The position numbers and the translations under genes are program-made. From CAZTTG01 sp964615935 (GTDB lineage Bacteria > Planctomycetota > UBA1135 > GCA-002686595), in assembly GCA_964615935.1 (NCBI GenBank), contig CAZTTG010000113.1, positions 1 to 17,183 on the forward strand: a DNA stretch of 17,183 nt. Reading direction: 5' to 3'. Below are positions 14,001-17,183 of the stretch, one piece after another (the first letter of the stretch is position 1; each line of letters starts with the position of its first letter). The notes beneath the pieces were generated by a model that had not been told where the DNA came from, did not search any database, and saw only the letters and a list, made by a program, of their open reading frames with translations.

Positions 14001-14172
14001 GCCGAAGCGGGCGCTCCCCGTCCGGCCGGCGCTGGAGCGCGGTCAGGAGGGTCTGCTGCGCGAGATCATCGGCGCGCGACGGGTCCCGGGCCAGGCGCAG
14101 GGCCAGCGCCCGAACCCAGCCCGCCTGGGCCAGGAGCTCCTCGACGCGAGCGGGCAGGGCGGGAGGGCTCAT
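11086..14172 (-). CDS. ECF sigma factor fused to a membrane anchor and carboxypeptidase-regulatory-like repeats
   Basis: A 1028-residue protein in one open frame. Residues 1-170 are an ECF sigma factor. Region 2 has RADDLAQQTLLTALQ (33-47) and LRPWLARVLARLHKNQAR. Region 4 has LPEPYRAVVLRRYYSGQSP (115-133) and the helix-turn-helix AEIAAISGCSPATVRSQLA. A hydrophobic anchor at about 205-230 (LKIALASGVLLTALATLGG) and a Pro/Asp-rich linker follow. From about 290 to the end there are six to eight beta-sandwich units of CarboxypepD_reg or related type, recognisable by repeats such as GLVVDETGRGVPDARV, SGRALDPAGLPVPGA and TDAEGHFRFERLTPG. The likely topology is cytoplasmic sigma domain and extracytoplasmic repeats. 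M202 could start a separate anchored protein, but the frame is unbroken. GGGAG stands about ten bases before the ATG. The kinase gene ends 78 bp upstream, so the two are probably co-transcribed. Confidence 0.85.
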   Translation of the reverse strand: MSPPALPARVEELLAQAGWVRALALRLARDPSRADDLAQQTLLTALQRRPDGERPLRPWLARVLARLHKNQARGEARLRRRERAAARPEGSSPGANELLEQLEEQQRLARMVAGLPEPYRAVVLRRYYSGQSPAEIAAISGCSPATVRSQLARGLARLRAELDARAAAERRGTLSILALAIGADGGRTPAWLAARTTETLAMKTSTLKIALASGVLLTALATLGGLRVLTSGGGSTPPGVPPDADLVSPSDGPDGAAESEPTRPDPAVDRIAAPEPEVGGDPASEDAPAAATRVALRAVDEASLPLAEASLSVVRRDGAPTALAGSNPSGADGLVHIDLADEDVPVFFGTILRMRFALSAPWRATRFLEVAPEPQSTTDLGDVLLPPGGALTGLVVDETGRGVPDARVVGCPAALARTQREARYAGPDPETCRPLALSGPGGAFRLAGLPAEETCLWAHARGYAWTIGEPQWVEAGRELGGIRLILREPEEGMKLSGRALDPAGLPVPGAIVHYEDQNARREGRLEADGEGRFELVASGRAPYALRAVDPTGGFGPSAAASWRAGGGPLELRLEPLRVLPVSVTDEDGVPLEGAWMIALVDERPTPGRAFEHTDAAGLARVVAPSAPFELSIGADGFVRAPRGPFDPLALPLELVVALEREPLLRGIVRAAGQPVAGARIDLRRIPPPGYVLLTMGFPQRLDLGNLEMTTTDAEGRFTLGIERRQGAIALLAQADGWALVEVQLTLAEVASGEEVEIELGPGGTLEGDVLVGASRAPQGVVVAASRGDGLARSVRTDAEGHFRFERLTPGPWRVETRDTEPSMEVLAVANSEEERDFRWNCEIVEGRATRLDLELSTLSDVLLDGLFRVDGFPASGWSATLERRGHDRRAAPLPGRVIDESGAFQLEAPAGSYDLVLRSPEGGDVLIVARRQLELEGELHTWSGEIATGTLAGRVEEGGAALRLVRGPYREGDREITTFSSSADGSFEAAGVPAGEASFQLEGEGDYGLGWQYLRSVTIAAGGRTELD

Positions 14173-14250
14173 CGTCCCCAGTCTCCCACCGCGGCCCGGA
14201 GCGTGGCGGCCCGGGCCGGGATTCCCGCCGGTCAGGGCTGCGATCCCCGC

Positions 14251-15960
<1,710 letters not shown>

Positions 15961-15994
15961 GTCCGGGTCCTCGAGGGCGGGGCCCATGCTAGCA

Positions 15995-16017
15995 CCCCCC
16001 CCGCCGGAGGGGGGGGG
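15995..16017. other. C8/G9 hairpin between divergent kinase and lipoprotein genes
   Basis: Eight C residues (15995-16002), the loop GCCGGA and nine G residues (16009-16017) make a perfect G-C stem just upstream of the kinase start, in the divergent region. It could be a transcriptional or leader structure for the kinase. Long G/C runs are also the places where the adjacent kinase sequence looks misread, so the exact length is uncertain. The rest of 15988-16250 holds no recognisable gene or consensus promoter. Confidence 0.35.
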
Positions 16018-16250
16018 CGGGGCGGCGGCCTGGCACCCGGGGCGGCTCGCGGCTCTCGGGGGCGAGAATCATCCCCGCCCGCGCCGGTCTCCTGTCCGGA
16101 AATCGGAGGCGGATGCCGATCAAGCCCGGATTCGCGCTCGCTCGAGCCGCGTCCAGGCTCGGGGACTCCCCTCCGGATCCCCGCGCCACCCCGGAGCCGC
16201 TCCGGATCCCACGGCGGGGCGCCCCCCTCAACCGAACCAGGAGTCCGTAG

Positions 16251-17066
16251 ATGCAACCCCTCGTGAAGCTCTCCCTGCTGGCGCTGGGCGCCCTCGCCCT
16301 GGGCCTGACCCTCGGCTCCTGCCGCGCCACCAAGGGCCTGCTCGGCGATCCCGACGCCGAGGTCCGATCCTCCGTCAACTGGGTGGCGATCCCCACCTTC
16401 GACCCGGTCAACCCCGCCGACACCAAGATCTTCGTCAAGTTCCGCAATCCCGCGGGCGCGACCGAGTTCACCTACATCGGGCGCGAGATCGAGGCCGCCG
16501 CGGCGGAGTACGGCTACACCATCACGCGCAACCCCGACGAGGCGGACTACTACTACGAGGTGATGATCCGCTTCTTCGACGAGAACCCCAACGGCGACAA
16601 CGGCGAGTCCCTGCTGAACAACGCCGGGGCCATCGCGGTCGGCGCGGCCGGCTGGGCGGCGGCCGACGCGATGGGCGGCGGAAACCTGGCCAAGGGGGGC
16701 ACGGCCATCGTGCTGGGCGCGGGCGCCAAGACCGCTTTCGACAACTTCTCGCGCGTGACCGAGTGGAACCTCCTGGTCGACTGCGCCATCGGCGAGCGGA
16801 TGGAGGGCGGGGTGAACACCCGCCTGCAGGGCGGTCAGGACGCCCACTCCAGCATCCAGACCGGTCAGAACACCGGTTACCAGGGCACCGGCGGCTCCGA
16901 CGTGCGCTCGACCGGCCGGCACCAGAGCGCCCAGACGAAGAGTGACTTCTTCCGGCACGAGGCCCGGCTGCTGGCGGTGAGCCGCCAGATCCGCATGACC
17001 CGCGAGGAGGCCGTGGCGGCCCTCAGCGAGCGCGTGCGCGCCTCGCTGCCCGAGATCCTGCCCTAG
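16251..17066 (+). CDS. TraT-like outer-membrane lipoprotein (complement-resistance/entry-exclusion family)
   Basis: A 271-residue protein with a lipoprotein signal: basic start, hydrophobic core LSLLALGALALGLTL, lipobox LGSC with C24. The rest follows TraT in order. There is an N-terminal beta segment (VNWVAIPTFDP...TKIFVKFRN), then EIEAAAAEYGYTITRNPDEADYYYEV, matching the TraT stretch in which paralog-like subunits sense Asp-x-Ala-Tyr-Tyr. A Gly/Ala-rich hydrophobic middle (about 125-160) covers the membrane-inserting region. NLLVDCAIGERMEG corresponds to the conserved DVQIxER block. A Gln/Ser/Thr-rich stretch and a C-terminal helix ending LPEIL complete it. Plasmid TraT blocks redundant conjugation and complement attack; a chromosomal homologue here may have another envelope role. 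AGGAG at 16239-16243 stands seven bases before the ATG. The similarity is from memory of the family, not a search. Confidence 0.7.
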   Translation: MQPLVKLSLLALGALALGLTLGSCRATKGLLGDPDAEVRSSVNWVAIPTFDPVNPADTKIFVKFRNPAGATEFTYIGREIEAAAAEYGYTITRNPDEADYYYEVMIRFFDENPNGDNGESLLNNAGAIAVGAAGWAAADAMGGGNLAKGGTAIVLGAGAKTAFDNFSRVTEWNLLVDCAIGERMEGGVNTRLQGGQDAHSSIQTGQNTGYQGTGGSDVRSTGRHQSAQTKSDFFRHEARLLAVSRQIRMTREEAVAALSERVRASLPEILP

Positions 17067-17183
17067 GAGCCCACCACCAGGCGGGCAACCCACCCCCCCC
17101 CACGCCCCCCGGGGGCGCCCGCGGGCCCCCCCCCCCGGCCACGGCGGGCGGAGCCCCCCCGCCCCCCCCCCCCCGCGCGGCCC
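17067..17183. other. C-rich low-complexity sequence at the window end
   Basis: After the lipoprotein stop the sequence is dominated by C runs of up to 14 bases with a few G-rich patches and no reading frame of interest. It may include a terminator (CCCCCCGGGGG near 17106) but has no T tract. Runs of this length are prone to miscounting. Confidence 0.4.

Overview
The window is about 17 kb of very GC-rich bacterial chromosome. Spot counts give roughly 70-77% GC in most genes and about 63% in one island. It reads most like a member of the Planctomycetota or a similar lineage with many signalling genes. The basis for this is a Ser/Thr kinase next to an ECF sigma factor fused to a membrane anchor and carboxypeptidase-regulatory-like repeats, a second ECF sigma factor coupled to a TPR protein, and frequent lack of clear Shine-Dalgarno sites. 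This is inference from gene content; no 16S gene or other marker is present.

Layout. At 1-2457 (+) are the 3' end of a flippase-like (LPG-synthase TM family) membrane protein, a class I SAM methyltransferase and an exported imidazolonepropionase-like amidohydrolase. At 2451-4008 lies an inserted cassette with a class II Fic AMPylase gene of lower GC. It is flanked by two diverged direct repeats, each carrying the convergent stop region and the 3' end of a DUF523 gene. At 3927-5866 are a DUF523/TudS-type Fe-S protein (-) and, divergently, DJ-1/YajL plus XdhC in an overlapping pair (+). At 6022-7305 is a consensus-like sigma70 promoter, an exported TPR protein and a terminator-like hairpin. At 7446-9053 are an ECF-type promoter candidate, an ECF sigma factor and an overlapping TPR membrane protein. 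At 9054-9434 is a gene-free stretch with two terminator-like hairpins. At 9435-10882 (-) is UDP-glucose 6-dehydrogenase with a structured leader and a promoter whose 16-bp core matches the TPR-gene promoter at 15 of 16 positions. At 10941-11016 is tRNA-Val(UAC). At 11086-15960 (-) are the kinase and the sigma-factor fusion in one probable operon. At 16251-17066 (+) is a TraT-like lipoprotein, followed by C-rich low-complexity sequence to the window end.

How the genes may work together. Two envelope-oriented sensing units are visible: the transmembrane Ser/Thr kinase with the sigma-factor/CPReg fusion, and the ECF sigma factor with its TPR membrane protein. Envelope genes lie around them (ugd for UDP-glucuronate, the flippase-like protein, the TraT-like lipoprotein). 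The DUF523, DJ-1 and XdhC genes form a small redox, sulfur and molybdenum-cofactor themed cluster, but no molybdenum hydroxylase subunits are in view. The kinase frame is broken twice at G/C homopolymers, which looks more like sequence-level indels than gene decay. I found no CRISPR array, transposase, integrase or rRNA.
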